From Candidatus Gastranaerophilales bacterium (GTDB lineage: Bacteria; Cyanobacteriota; Vampirovibrionia; Gastranaerophilales; Gastranaerophilaceae), in the NCBI GenBank assembly GCA_944324205.1, contig CALUVK010000003.1, positions 1 to 29,751 on the forward strand: a DNA stretch of 29,751 bases. Direction: 5' to 3'. The notes under the pieces are model-generated. The model was given only the letters and a program-made list of their open reading frames with translations. It had not been told where the DNA came from and made no database searches. Every line of letters starts with the position of its first letter. The stretch's first letter is position 1. Both the position numbers and the translations under genes were made by a program. Of the stretch, positions 15,566-22,677 are shown one piece after another.

Positions 15566-16279
15566 ATGCCTGAAAAGCTAACAAAATTTATTGAAACAGC
15601 ACAGGAAAACAATATAGATGATAAATTGTTAAAAACACCAATTGTTCAAAAAACAATTGATAATCTTGAAAATTTTGGAAAAGATTTAGGTGATAAAGCT
15701 GAAAAAATTTTAAAACAACCGCCGGCAAAACCCCCTATCCCTACTCCTAATTATCAAGAATCTGCGTTTATAAAACCTAAAACAGAAACTACATTATATA
15801 ATGTAACAAATCACGAAAAAGATATTCCTGCAGTAACAAAATGTTCTAACATATTTAAAAATTTATCTTATAGTGTTAGAGGATTTACGGCTGCTGCTGA
15901 ATATAAAGACTACAGTTTATATGCAGGAGAAAAAGTTGGCCTGGGTTGGAATAAAACTAAAGGCTCTGTAAATACCGCTGTTAAAGCAGAATATAATGTA
16001 AACAATGGTAAAACAAAAATTGAATACTCTAAAACAAACCCAATTAACTCATATCATATATCAGTTTTTAAACAAAAGGATAATAATGGTTTAACTGCCG
16101 GCTATACAAATTCAAATGGGCTAAGTTCGACATTATCTATTGACAATCATAGTGCATCTTTGAGTCTTGGGTATTACAAGAACTCTAAGCGCTATAAAAT
16201 AGAACTGAATGCATACGCTACAACCGGCGAGAAATACTCAGAACCATTTACAGGTATAAAAGGAAGAATTACATTTTAA
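15566..16279 (+). CDS. Hypothetical beta-rich protein with C-terminal Phe
   Basis: A 237-aa protein that I do not recognise. The start at 15566 follows AAGGAG; eleven upstream in-frame codons are not supported. Residues 1-50 are helical and charged (MPEKLTKFIETAQENNIDDKLL). A proline-rich linker (PPAKPPIPTPNY) lies near 58-70. From about residue 105 to the end is a series of alternating-polarity strands (SLYAGEKVGLGWNKTKGSV, YHISVFKQKDNNGLTAGYTN, ASLSLGYYKNSKRYKIELNAY) ending KGRITF. The strand pattern and the terminal Phe resemble outer-membrane beta-barrels, but no signal peptide is present, so it may instead be a soluble beta-roll. It is unlinked to its neighbours by operon spacing. Confidence 0.75.
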   Translation: MPEKLTKFIETAQENNIDDKLLKTPIVQKTIDNLENFGKDLGDKAEKILKQPPAKPPIPTPNYQESAFIKPKTETTLYNVTNHEKDIPAVTKCSNIFKNLSYSVRGFTAAAEYKDYSLYAGEKVGLGWNKTKGSVNTAVKAEYNVNNGKTKIEYSKTNPINSYHISVFKQKDNNGLTAGYTNSNGLSSTLSIDNHSASLSLGYYKNSKRYKIELNAYATTGEKYSEPFTGIKGRITF

Positions 16280-16312
16280 TCATTAGTTGCTTCATAAAGC
16301 TTAATACATAGA

Positions 16313-16341
16313 TTTACAAAAAAGCCTGTATCTGTTATACT
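16313..16341 (+). promoter_or_regulatory. Sigma-70 promoter of rimP-nusA
   Basis: TTTACA (16313-16318) and TATACT (16336-16341) are separated by exactly 17 bp. Transcription should begin near 16348, 77 nt before rimP, so the hairpin at 16362-16396 lies inside the leader RNA. Confidence 0.75.
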
Positions 16342-16361
16342 CAAATAGTAAATAGTTTCTT

Positions 16362-16396
16362 AAAAAAGAACGGTACATTTTCCCGTTCTTTTTTTA
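16362..16396 (+). terminator. Terminator-like attenuator hairpin in the rimP-nusA leader
   Basis: AAAAAAGAACGG pairs with CCGTTCTTTTTTT around a short TACATTTTC loop, followed by Ts. This is a textbook intrinsic terminator, but it sits downstream of the promoter and upstream of rimP, so it should act as an attenuator on the operon. NusA, the second gene, is itself a termination factor, which suggests feedback control. The feedback is an inference. Confidence 0.7.
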
Positions 16397-16424
16397 TTAA
16401 AAGGAGAAATCCCGAAGGAGACTT

Positions 16425-16907
16425 ATGAAACAAGATGTAAATAGACACGAAATAATGGAAAAAATTACACCACTCATTGAAAATACAGCAATGAGATTTA
16501 ATCTTATACCGATTGAAATTGAATTTATAAAAGAAAATCACAAGTGGTTTTTAAGGATATATCTTTATTCTTACGAAAAAGATATAACTCTTGATGATTG
16601 CGAAAAAGTTACAAGAAGCCTCAATGATTTTTTGGATGAACTTATACCTGTAAAATATTATCTTGAAGTTTCTTCACCCGGGTTAGAAAGAAAATTCAAA
16701 TCAGACAAAGAATTTTTGATATTTAAAGGACGTAGAATAAGCCTTAAACTTAAAACTCCGCTAGAAGGAGAAACTGAAAAAATTTTCAAAGGGGAAATAT
16801 TAGACTGGGATGACAATCTAGGTTTAAAATTTTTCCGTTTTGATGATGGAGAAGAATTACAAATTCCAAAATCAAATATTCAATCTGCAAAATTATATAT
16901 AGACTAA
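16425..16907 (+). CDS. rimP: Ribosome maturation factor RimP
   Basis: A 160-aa cytoplasmic protein needed to assemble the 30S ribosomal subunit. Residues 1-85 fit the N-terminal domain, with ITLDDCEKVTRSLNDFLDE and the family signature YYLEVSSPGLERKF (about 78-91). The C-terminal SH3-like domain follows (FKGRRISLKLKTP, FKGEILDWDDN, ELQIPKSNIQSAKLYID). The start has GAAGGAG upstream. It sits 18 bp before nusA, the near-universal order. The length is typical. Confidence 0.96.
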   Translation: MKQDVNRHEIMEKITPLIENTAMRFNLIPIEIEFIKENHKWFLRIYLYSYEKDITLDDCEKVTRSLNDFLDELIPVKYYLEVSSPGLERKFKSDKEFLIFKGRRISLKLKTPLEGETEKIFKGEILDWDDNLGLKFFRFDDGEELQIPKSNIQSAKLYID

Positions 16908-16925
16908 AAAAGAAAGGAAGATATA

Positions 16926-18146
16926 ATGATTAAAATCGGAACAGCATTATTTGAAGCTTGTGAAGAGCTGGAAAGAGAAAGAGGAATTTCAAAGGATGTT
17001 TTAATTGCATCATTATGTGACGCATTAGTTGCAGCATATAAAAAACATATGCACATAAAAGATGCTGCAAATATTGAAGCAATTTTAGACGAACAAACAG
17101 GTGAAATTGGTGTATTTAGTACAAAAACAGTTGTTGAAACAGTAGAGGATCCGGATACACAAATTTCATTAGAAGATGCTAAAGAAATTGATGACGAAGT
17201 AAAAATTGAAGTAACTCCTGAACAATTTGGCCGTATTGCTGCACAATCTGCAAAACAGGTTATTACTCAAAGAATTAGAGACGCAGAAAGAAATAACATT
17301 CTAAATGAATTCCTTGAAAAGAAAGGAACACTTACTACAGGTATAATTCAAAGAGTTGAAAACAGAAATGTTATAGTAAATATCGGAAAAACAGATGCAA
17401 TTATGCCTCAAAGAGAACAAATTCCTAGAGAATACTATAAACCAGGCAACAGAATAAGAGTATTTGTTCTTAATGTAAAAGAAACGAACAGACTTCCACA
17501 GGTTATAGTTTCTCATGCTCATCCGGAAATCGTTAAAGAATTATTCGAACTTGAAGTTCCGGAAATAGAAGACGGTATTGTGGAAATTAAATCAATTGCA
17601 CGTGAAGCCGGTTACAGAACAAAAATCGCAGTCTGGTCAAACGATCCTGAAGTTGATTCAGTAGGTGCCTGCATAGGACCAAGAGGTTCCAGAATTCAAA
17701 CAATTGTTGGTGAATTAAAAAATGAAAAAATTGATATCGTAAGATGGTCACCGGATCCGGTTGAATATATTGTTAATGCTATTTCTCCGGCAAGAGTTGT
17801 TTCAGTTGATATAATGACGGATGATGAAGAAACAAAAGATGCGCTTGTTGTAGTTCCGGATGATCAGTTATCTTTAGCTATTGGCAGAGAAGGTCAAAAC
17901 GTAAGACTTGCTCATAGATTAACCGGCTGGAAAATAGATATTAAGAGTATCTCACAGATGGAAAGCGAAGAAGCAAATAACAATACAAATTATGAATATA
18001 ATGATGATGTTGTTGTTGAAGATGAAGAAAGACCTGTTGATTCTGAAGAAATTCAAGAAGAAATTGAAGAAGAAATGAATCAACAAGAGCTTGATGAAGA
18101 AGATATCCAGCAGGAAGATATAGAAGAAACTTCTGAAGAAGAATAA
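16926..18146 (+). CDS. nusA: Transcription termination/antitermination factor NusA
   Basis: A 406-aa RNA-polymerase-associated factor controlling pausing, termination and antitermination. The N-terminal domain (about 1-125) starts at EACEELERERGISKDVLIASL. The S1 domain is about 133-200 (GTLTTGIIQRVENRNVIVNIG), KH1 about 225-290 (VGACIGPRGSRIQTIVGEL) and KH2 about 300-345 (LAIGREGQNVRLAHRLTGWK). The last 55 residues are an acidic, Glu/Gln-rich tail with no E. coli-type AR repeats, the short form known from most bacteria. GGAAG precedes the start. A strong terminator follows 13 bp after the stop, so the usual ylxR-infB neighbours are not part of this operon. Confidence 0.97.
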   Translation: MIKIGTALFEACEELERERGISKDVLIASLCDALVAAYKKHMHIKDAANIEAILDEQTGEIGVFSTKTVVETVEDPDTQISLEDAKEIDDEVKIEVTPEQFGRIAAQSAKQVITQRIRDAERNNILNEFLEKKGTLTTGIIQRVENRNVIVNIGKTDAIMPQREQIPREYYKPGNRIRVFVLNVKETNRLPQVIVSHAHPEIVKELFELEVPEIEDGIVEIKSIAREAGYRTKIAVWSNDPEVDSVGACIGPRGSRIQTIVGELKNEKIDIVRWSPDPVEYIVNAISPARVVSVDIMTDDEETKDALVVVPDDQLSLAIGREGQNVRLAHRLTGWKIDIKSISQMESEEANNNTNYEYNDDVVVEDEERPVDSEEIQEEIEEEMNQQELDEEDIQQEDIEETSEEE

Positions 18147-18159
18147 CACAAGACAAATA

Positions 18160-18199
18160 AAAAAAAAGAGAATGATTAAAAATCATTCTCTTTTTTTTT
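18160..18199 (+). terminator. Intrinsic terminator of rimP-nusA
   Basis: AAAAAGAGAATGATT pairs with AATCATTCTCTTTTT around an AAA loop, with nine Ts at the end. It is strong in both directions. Confidence 0.9.
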
Positions 18200-18220
18200 G
18201 TGAAATATAGAAAATTTATA

Positions 18221-18264
18221 TTTTTTGTTCTTGACTTAGAGCTTTTTTGTTCTTGACTTAGAGC
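18221..18264. repeat. Perfect 22-bp tandem duplication upstream of the Tat operon
   Basis: Two identical 22-bp units (18221-18242 and 18243-18264) each contain TTCTTGACTTAGAGC. A TATAAT lies at 18287-18292, but the TTGACT boxes are 28 and 50 bp upstream of it, too far for a normal -35. The 22-bp period is two helical turns, so a dimeric activator site is one explanation; slippage is the other. Confidence 0.7.
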
Positions 18265-18334
18265 CGCTATCAAGTTGTAAAATTTTTATAATAAAGTTAA
18301 AATAATTGAGGGAAGGTTATTAGGAGAACGGATT

Positions 18335-19576
18335 ATGAAACGCAGAGAGTTTATTATAAATTCGGCTTTAGCGGTTGGCGGAACAGCACTGCTTGCAGGA
18401 TGCGGGAAAAAAGATGTTAAAAAAGCTAAAGGGCAGGTTGTCAGAAGAAAATTTGATAATACAACAATGCCTCTGATTGCATTAGGCTGTATGCGGCTTC
18501 CTATGCGAGATGGCAAAATCGATATGGTTGAATTGGACAAAATGGTTGAATACGCAATGGCGCACGGAGCTAATTATTTTGATACAGCTTATATGTACGT
18601 TGACGGCAAGTCTGAAAACGCAATCGGCGAAGTTTTAAAGAAATATCCCAGAGAAAGTTTTATTTTAACCGACAAAAACCCTGCTTATTTAGTTAATTCT
18701 CCCTCAGATGTGCATAAACTCTTTAATGAACAGCTGAAAAAATGTCAGGTTGAATATTTTGATAATTACATGGTTCATAATATAAACAAAAATACAATTC
18801 GTAATTACCGTGATAACGATATGTACGGAGAACTTCTAAAACTCAAAAAAGAAGGCAAAATCAAACATTTAGGCTTCTCTTTCCATGGTGACCCTAAAAT
18901 GTTAAGAGAAGTTATAAGCGAACACAAGTGGGATTTCTGCCAGCTGCAGCTTAATTATCTTGACTGGGAAGTAGTTAATGCTGATGAGCTTTATCAGATT
19001 GCAGATGATGCCGGTGTTCCGGTTATTGTTATGGAGCCTTTACGAGGCGGGGTTTTGTGTAACCTTCCGGAAAAAGCTGCCAATCACCTTAAGGAAAAAT
19101 GTCCGAATGATACACAGGCTTCTTTCGGGCTAAGATGGATTGCGGGTAAAGAGCGGGTATTTACAATTCTTAGCGGTATGAGTAACCTGCAGCAGCTTAA
19201 GGAAAATGTCGATACATTTGTTAATTATAGAGAAATAACTCCGGAAGAGGAAAAAGTCGGCCAGGAGCTTGCGCATATTATACAATCCGGCGGTGCAATA
19301 AGCTGTACTGCTTGCAGATACTGTATGGAAGTCTGCCCGAGAGGCATAAATATTCCTGCAATCTTCGGTTTATATAACATGTATAAAGGAAGTACGGCAG
19401 CTAATGCAGCGTTTATGTTTGTATATAATTATAATGCTTTAAAAGAAGAACAAAGAGCAGACAAATGTATAGAGTGCGGACTCTGTGTAAAAAATTGTCC
19501 GCAGGATTTACAAATCCCAAAACTCTTAAAGGAAGTCGATAAAACTGTTAAAGAAGTCGAAAAGGGTATGGCATAA
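18335..19576 (+). CDS. Tat-exported Fe-S aldo/keto reductase lipoprotein
   Basis: A 413-aa protein with three parts. The N-terminus MKRREFIINSALAVGGTALL is a twin-arginine signal, and LLAGC puts a lipobox cysteine at residue 23, so it should be a Tat-exported lipoprotein. Residues 35-310 are an aldo/keto reductase barrel with the catalytic tetrad at D83, Y88, K114 and H148, spaced as in the family. Residues about 315-395 carry two cysteine motifs (CTACRYCMEVCP and CIECGLCVKNCP), typical of [4Fe-4S] clusters. Cofactor loading before export would explain the Tat route. It is the first gene of an operon with a membrane polyferredoxin and TatAC. AKR enzymes normally use NADPH; here the clusters suggest electrons arrive from the membrane. 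The substrate is unknown. Confidence 0.92.
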   Translation: MKRREFIINSALAVGGTALLAGCGKKDVKKAKGQVVRRKFDNTTMPLIALGCMRLPMRDGKIDMVELDKMVEYAMAHGANYFDTAYMYVDGKSENAIGEVLKKYPRESFILTDKNPAYLVNSPSDVHKLFNEQLKKCQVEYFDNYMVHNINKNTIRNYRDNDMYGELLKLKKEGKIKHLGFSFHGDPKMLREVISEHKWDFCQLQLNYLDWEVVNADELYQIADDAGVPVIVMEPLRGGVLCNLPEKAANHLKEKCPNDTQASFGLRWIAGKERVFTILSGMSNLQQLKENVDTFVNYREITPEEEKVGQELAHIIQSGGAISCTACRYCMEVCPRGINIPAIFGLYNMYKGSTAANAAFMFVYNYNALKEEQRADKCIECGLCVKNCPQDLQIPKLLKEVDKTVKEVEKGMA

Positions 19577-19580
19577 TAAA

Positions 19581-20843
19581 ATGAAAAATGCTTATAAAAT
19601 CAGACTCGCTTTAGCACTTTTAATATTTATTCTTTCGATTTTGGGTTTTGCAGGGATTTATCCTGCAAAAGTTCCGGATTTGCAGTTTGCTCCGCTTATT
19701 CAGAGAGTATTTATTGATTTTTCCGTAATTGCTCTTATTTTGCTTGCAGTTGTAGTATTGTTAACGATTTTATTTGGCAGGTTTTACTGTTCACTTATTT
19801 GTCCGTTCGGAATTTTGCAAGAAATCGGGGCATTTGTTTTAATAATAAAAAAGAAAAATTCCTACACTCCGAATTACCATGCAAAATATTTTATTGCAGC
19901 GGTTGTGTTTGGAGCTTTAGCAGGAGGAAGCGCTGTTTTACTAAGATACATAGAACCATATACATATTTTGGCTCGGCTCTTACTTTATCTATAGTTGGA
20001 ATTGTGGCTTTTGTTACGGTTTTAGTAATAGTTTTCTTTAAAAACAGATTCTTTTGTACAAATATATGTCCTGTGGGAGCTATTTTGGGACTTTTATCTA
20101 AAATATCATTGAATAAATTATATATTTCAGACTCCTGCGTATCTTGCGGAATGTGCGGGAAAAACTGCCCTGCAGGGTGTATTGATTATAAAAATAAAAC
20201 GATTGATAATGAAACCTGTCTTAAATGCTTAAAATGCCTTGAAGTTTGCCCAAAAGGCGGAATTAAGTTTGGGATAAAACCGCAAAAATTTAGTTTAAAA
20301 AGACGTGAACTTTTGGTTTCAGCCGGTGCGCTTGCTCTTTTCGGATTAATGATAAAAGCCGGAATTGAGATTAAAGATAAGATTGCGGAAAAATTTAAGG
20401 ATATAATTTTACCTCCGGGAGCAGGAAGCGAAGAGCGGTTTGTTAATAAATGCCTTAATTGTAATTTATGTGTAAATAATTGCCCGAATAAGATTATTGT
20501 AAAAGCGGATAAGGATTTTTCAGCCGTTCATCTGGATTATACCAGAGGCGCTTGTGATAAGAATTGCACCAAGTGCGGAGAAGTTTGCCCCTCCGGCGCA
20601 ATTAAGAGATTAAAATTAGAAGATAAGCAAAAAACAAGAATCGGCATGGCAATGATTAAAGCTGATGTCTGTATGAAATGCGGATTATGCTCTGAAGCTT
20701 GTCCTTATGACGCAATAACTTTTAGCAAAGGGAACCCGCCGGAATTTAACGCTTCAAAGTGTGTAGGATGCGGAGCCTGCAAAAATGCCTGCAAATCAGG
20801 TGCGATAGAGATTTTTGCAGTAAAAGAACAAAGTATAATATAA
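19581..20843 (+). CDS. Membrane polyferredoxin, NapH/NapG-like fusion
   Basis: A 420-aa iron-sulfur membrane protein. The first 175 residues have about four helices and the two NapH/YccM-type motifs RFYCSLICPFGILQ and RFFCTNICPVGAILG. Two ferredoxin motifs follow (CVSCGMCGKNCPAGC; CLKCLKCLEVCP). Residues 238-258 (SLKRRELLVSAGALALFGLM) look like an internal Tat signal. After it come four more cysteine motifs (CLNCNLCVNNCP, CTKCGEVCP, CMKCGLCSEACP, CVGCGACKNACK), resembling NapG. The probable job is to carry electrons across the membrane to the exported reductase encoded just upstream. It starts 4 bp after the upstream stop without its own good ribosome-binding site, suggesting coupling. Topology is inferred. 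Confidence 0.88.
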   Translation: MKNAYKIRLALALLIFILSILGFAGIYPAKVPDLQFAPLIQRVFIDFSVIALILLAVVVLLTILFGRFYCSLICPFGILQEIGAFVLIIKKKNSYTPNYHAKYFIAAVVFGALAGGSAVLLRYIEPYTYFGSALTLSIVGIVAFVTVLVIVFFKNRFFCTNICPVGAILGLLSKISLNKLYISDSCVSCGMCGKNCPAGCIDYKNKTIDNETCLKCLKCLEVCPKGGIKFGIKPQKFSLKRRELLVSAGALALFGLMIKAGIEIKDKIAEKFKDIILPPGAGSEERFVNKCLNCNLCVNNCPNKIIVKADKDFSAVHLDYTRGACDKNCTKCGEVCPSGAIKRLKLEDKQKTRIGMAMIKADVCMKCGLCSEACPYDAITFSKGNPPEFNASKCVGCGACKNACKSGAIEIFAVKEQSII

Positions 20844-20860
20844 AAAGAAAGGAGACAGAA

Positions 20861-21076
20861 ATGTCATTAGGAATAACTGAAATTACTTTAATACTGGTCG
20901 TAATACTGCTTTTATTCGGCGGGAAGAGAATTCCGGAGCTTGCAAGAGCTTTAGGAAGAGCATCTTATGAATTCAAAAAAGCCAAAGATGTTATCAAAAA
21001 AGAAACAGACGAACTTAAAGGTGCAATAGAAGATGTGCAGGAAAAGCCGGAAGAATACCAGCCTAAAGATGTATAA
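20861..21076 (+). CDS. tatA: Twin-arginine translocase subunit TatA/TatE
   Basis: A 71-aa Tat pore-forming subunit. The start has AAAGGAG 7 nt upstream. Residues 1-20 are the membrane helix (GITEITLILVVILLLFGG), followed by the signature FGGKRIPELARALGRASYEF and an amphipathic, charged C-terminal helix. The family is usually 60-90 aa. There is only one TatA/B-type gene here and no TatB, consistent with a minimal TatAC system. It lies 2 bp before tatC and downstream of two genes with twin-arginine-like signals. Confidence 0.95.
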   Translation: MSLGITEITLILVVILLLFGGKRIPELARALGRASYEFKKAKDVIKKETDELKGAIEDVQEKPEEYQPKDV

Positions 21077-21078
21077 TT

Positions 21079-21816
21079 ATGAATGATAATAACGATGAAA
21101 GCATAATAGCGCACCTTGAGGCTTTGAGAGAAACTCTTTTAAAATGCATTACATCACTGGCTGTAATGCTTGTTCCTATGCTTTTTTTAGCACCTAAATG
21201 TCTTGATTTGTTTATTAAATTTTTAACAAAAGACACAAATCTGGTTTTGAACTATTTTTCGCCAGCGGAGGTTTTTCTTATCCAGATAAAGTTTGCGCTT
21301 GTTCTTGATTTGGTTATTTGTTTTCCGTATATAGCAAAACAGGTTTGGAATTTCTTTGTACCTGCGCTTTACGAAAACGAAAAGAAGTTTATAACCTCAA
21401 TTGTTCTGACTTCAAGCAGCTTGTTTATTCTTGGGGTTATTTTCTGTCTGTTTGTAATGCTTCCGCTTGTAATAAGATTTGGATTGAGTTTTATCACAGC
21501 TAACATTCACGCAATGTGGGGAATTACAAATATGATAAATATGTCATTGTGGATGTCTGTAGCGTTCGGCGTAATGTTTCAATTCCCGTTAATTACATAC
21601 TCTCTTATAAAGCACAATATCGTATCATATGAAACCTTCAGCGATAAACGTCCGTATGTAATTGTAATCCTTTTAATACTAGCAGCAATCTTTACCCCTC
21701 CGGATGTTTTAAGCCAGCTAATATTATTTACACCTACATACTTATTATTTGAGCTCGGACTTTTGTGCGCAAAGTTTAAATTAAAAAACAAAATAAAACC
21801 TGTTGATTACAATTAA
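21079..21816 (+). CDS. tatC: Twin-arginine translocase subunit TatC
   Basis: A 245-aa inner-membrane receptor for twin-arginine signals, with six predicted helices. The N-terminal HLEALRETLL is the HLxELR-type signature (Ala replaces Glu at one position), and YFSPAEVFLIQIK and FFVPALYENEKKF are conserved cytoplasmic or periplasmic loop motifs. AIFTPPDVLSQLILFTP is the hallmark C-terminal stretch. Translation starts 2 bp after the tatA stop, so the genes are coupled. It ends the operon that encodes its likely substrates; no obvious terminator follows. Confidence 0.96.
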   Translation: MNDNNDESIIAHLEALRETLLKCITSLAVMLVPMLFLAPKCLDLFIKFLTKDTNLVLNYFSPAEVFLIQIKFALVLDLVICFPYIAKQVWNFFVPALYENEKKFITSIVLTSSSLFILGVIFCLFVMLPLVIRFGLSFITANIHAMWGITNMINMSLWMSVAFGVMFQFPLITYSLIKHNIVSYETFSDKRPYVIVILLILAAIFTPPDVLSQLILFTPTYLLFELGLLCAKFKLKNKIKPVDYN

Positions 21817-21862
21817 TCTGATTATTATGAGCAAAAATCTTTTTCACAAGGTTTAAATTAGT

Positions 21863-22663
21863 ATGATTAGAAAAAATTCTTTATCATTTCAAGCAAATAT
21901 CCATTCTCCCAAACTCCGTTTTAAACAGGAAGACTTCTTTGTACATATTCGCGGTTATGGCAAAAATTCTAACTGGGCCAACGATATAAAAAAGACCGCT
22001 GATTTAGCAGTTGATCTTTTCAGACGTGATACTGATATTGAAAATGTTTTAAAACTCATTTCACTAGGTGTAAAAAATGCCAATAAAACAAACACTCTTG
22101 ATTTAACAAAAAAACTTTTTTCAGGATTTTTACGAGTTCCCAGAAAAGATTGGGCCAGTAAACCCTGGACAAACTTAGTGACACCATACAATAAAGGGAA
22201 ATATAATAATTATCGTAATCGTTTAGATTATATTGCAGCACATCCTCTCCATCCTACACAAGCTCCAGATTACTCAAGACCAATTATTAATAATGATGGC
22301 ACTAGAATAATACTGCATGGCTCAGCCATATACATAAATAAAAATCTTGATAAAATATTTGAACTCTCAAAACAAATTTTGCCAAAATATATTTATAAAG
22401 ATGCACAACCTGAAAATATGACTGAAATTAATTCTATTATTGCAGAAATCCGCTGGATTTTAGCACATTCTACACCTTGGTTAAGAGGCAGTGATACAAT
22501 CGCTAATGTATTAATGAGAGCAATGTATAAAGCCATCGGGATTAAATCTTATCCTATTAAAAAAGGAGTATCTCTGGATTTAGAAGCTTACTGTACAGAG
22601 CTTGGCGACTATAAAAAACAATTTCCGGCGTATTTTGAAAAACCGCCGGAAATCATTGAGTAA
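21863..22663 (+). CDS. Hypothetical protein with C-terminal TPWLRGS motif
   Basis: A 266-aa soluble protein. The N-terminus has two FQA/FKQ-like motifs (SLSFQANIHSPKLRFKQED), echoing the SFKG/NFG tags of other proteins here. The middle is helical and basic. The C-terminal 70 residues contain IIAEIRWILAHSTPWLRGSD, then MRAMYKAIGI and LDLEAYCTEL. A W...A..P..RGS...A arrangement followed by a Lys/Tyr-rich helix reminds me of a domain seen in large effector-like bacterial proteins, but I cannot name a family, and no catalytic set is proven. It has a weak ribosome-binding site (AAGG) and lies 46 bp after tatC; it may be read through from that operon. It is convergent with the SLH protein. Confidence 0.75.
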   Translation: MIRKNSLSFQANIHSPKLRFKQEDFFVHIRGYGKNSNWANDIKKTADLAVDLFRRDTDIENVLKLISLGVKNANKTNTLDLTKKLFSGFLRVPRKDWASKPWTNLVTPYNKGKYNNYRNRLDYIAAHPLHPTQAPDYSRPIINNDGTRIILHGSAIYINKNLDKIFELSKQILPKYIYKDAQPENMTEINSIIAEIRWILAHSTPWLRGSDTIANVLMRAMYKAIGIKSYPIKKGVSLDLEAYCTELGDYKKQFPAYFEKPPEIIE

Positions 22664-22677
22664 TTAGTTATTTTTTA

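Noticed and set aside
17941..18273. Minus-strand frames opposite the nusA tail
   Set aside because: They are shadows of the acidic GAA/GAT-rich tail and cross the terminator.
18253..18292. TTGACT plus TATAAT as a standard promoter for the Tat operon
   Set aside because: The spacing is 28 bp instead of 16-18, so it is not a normal sigma-70 promoter.
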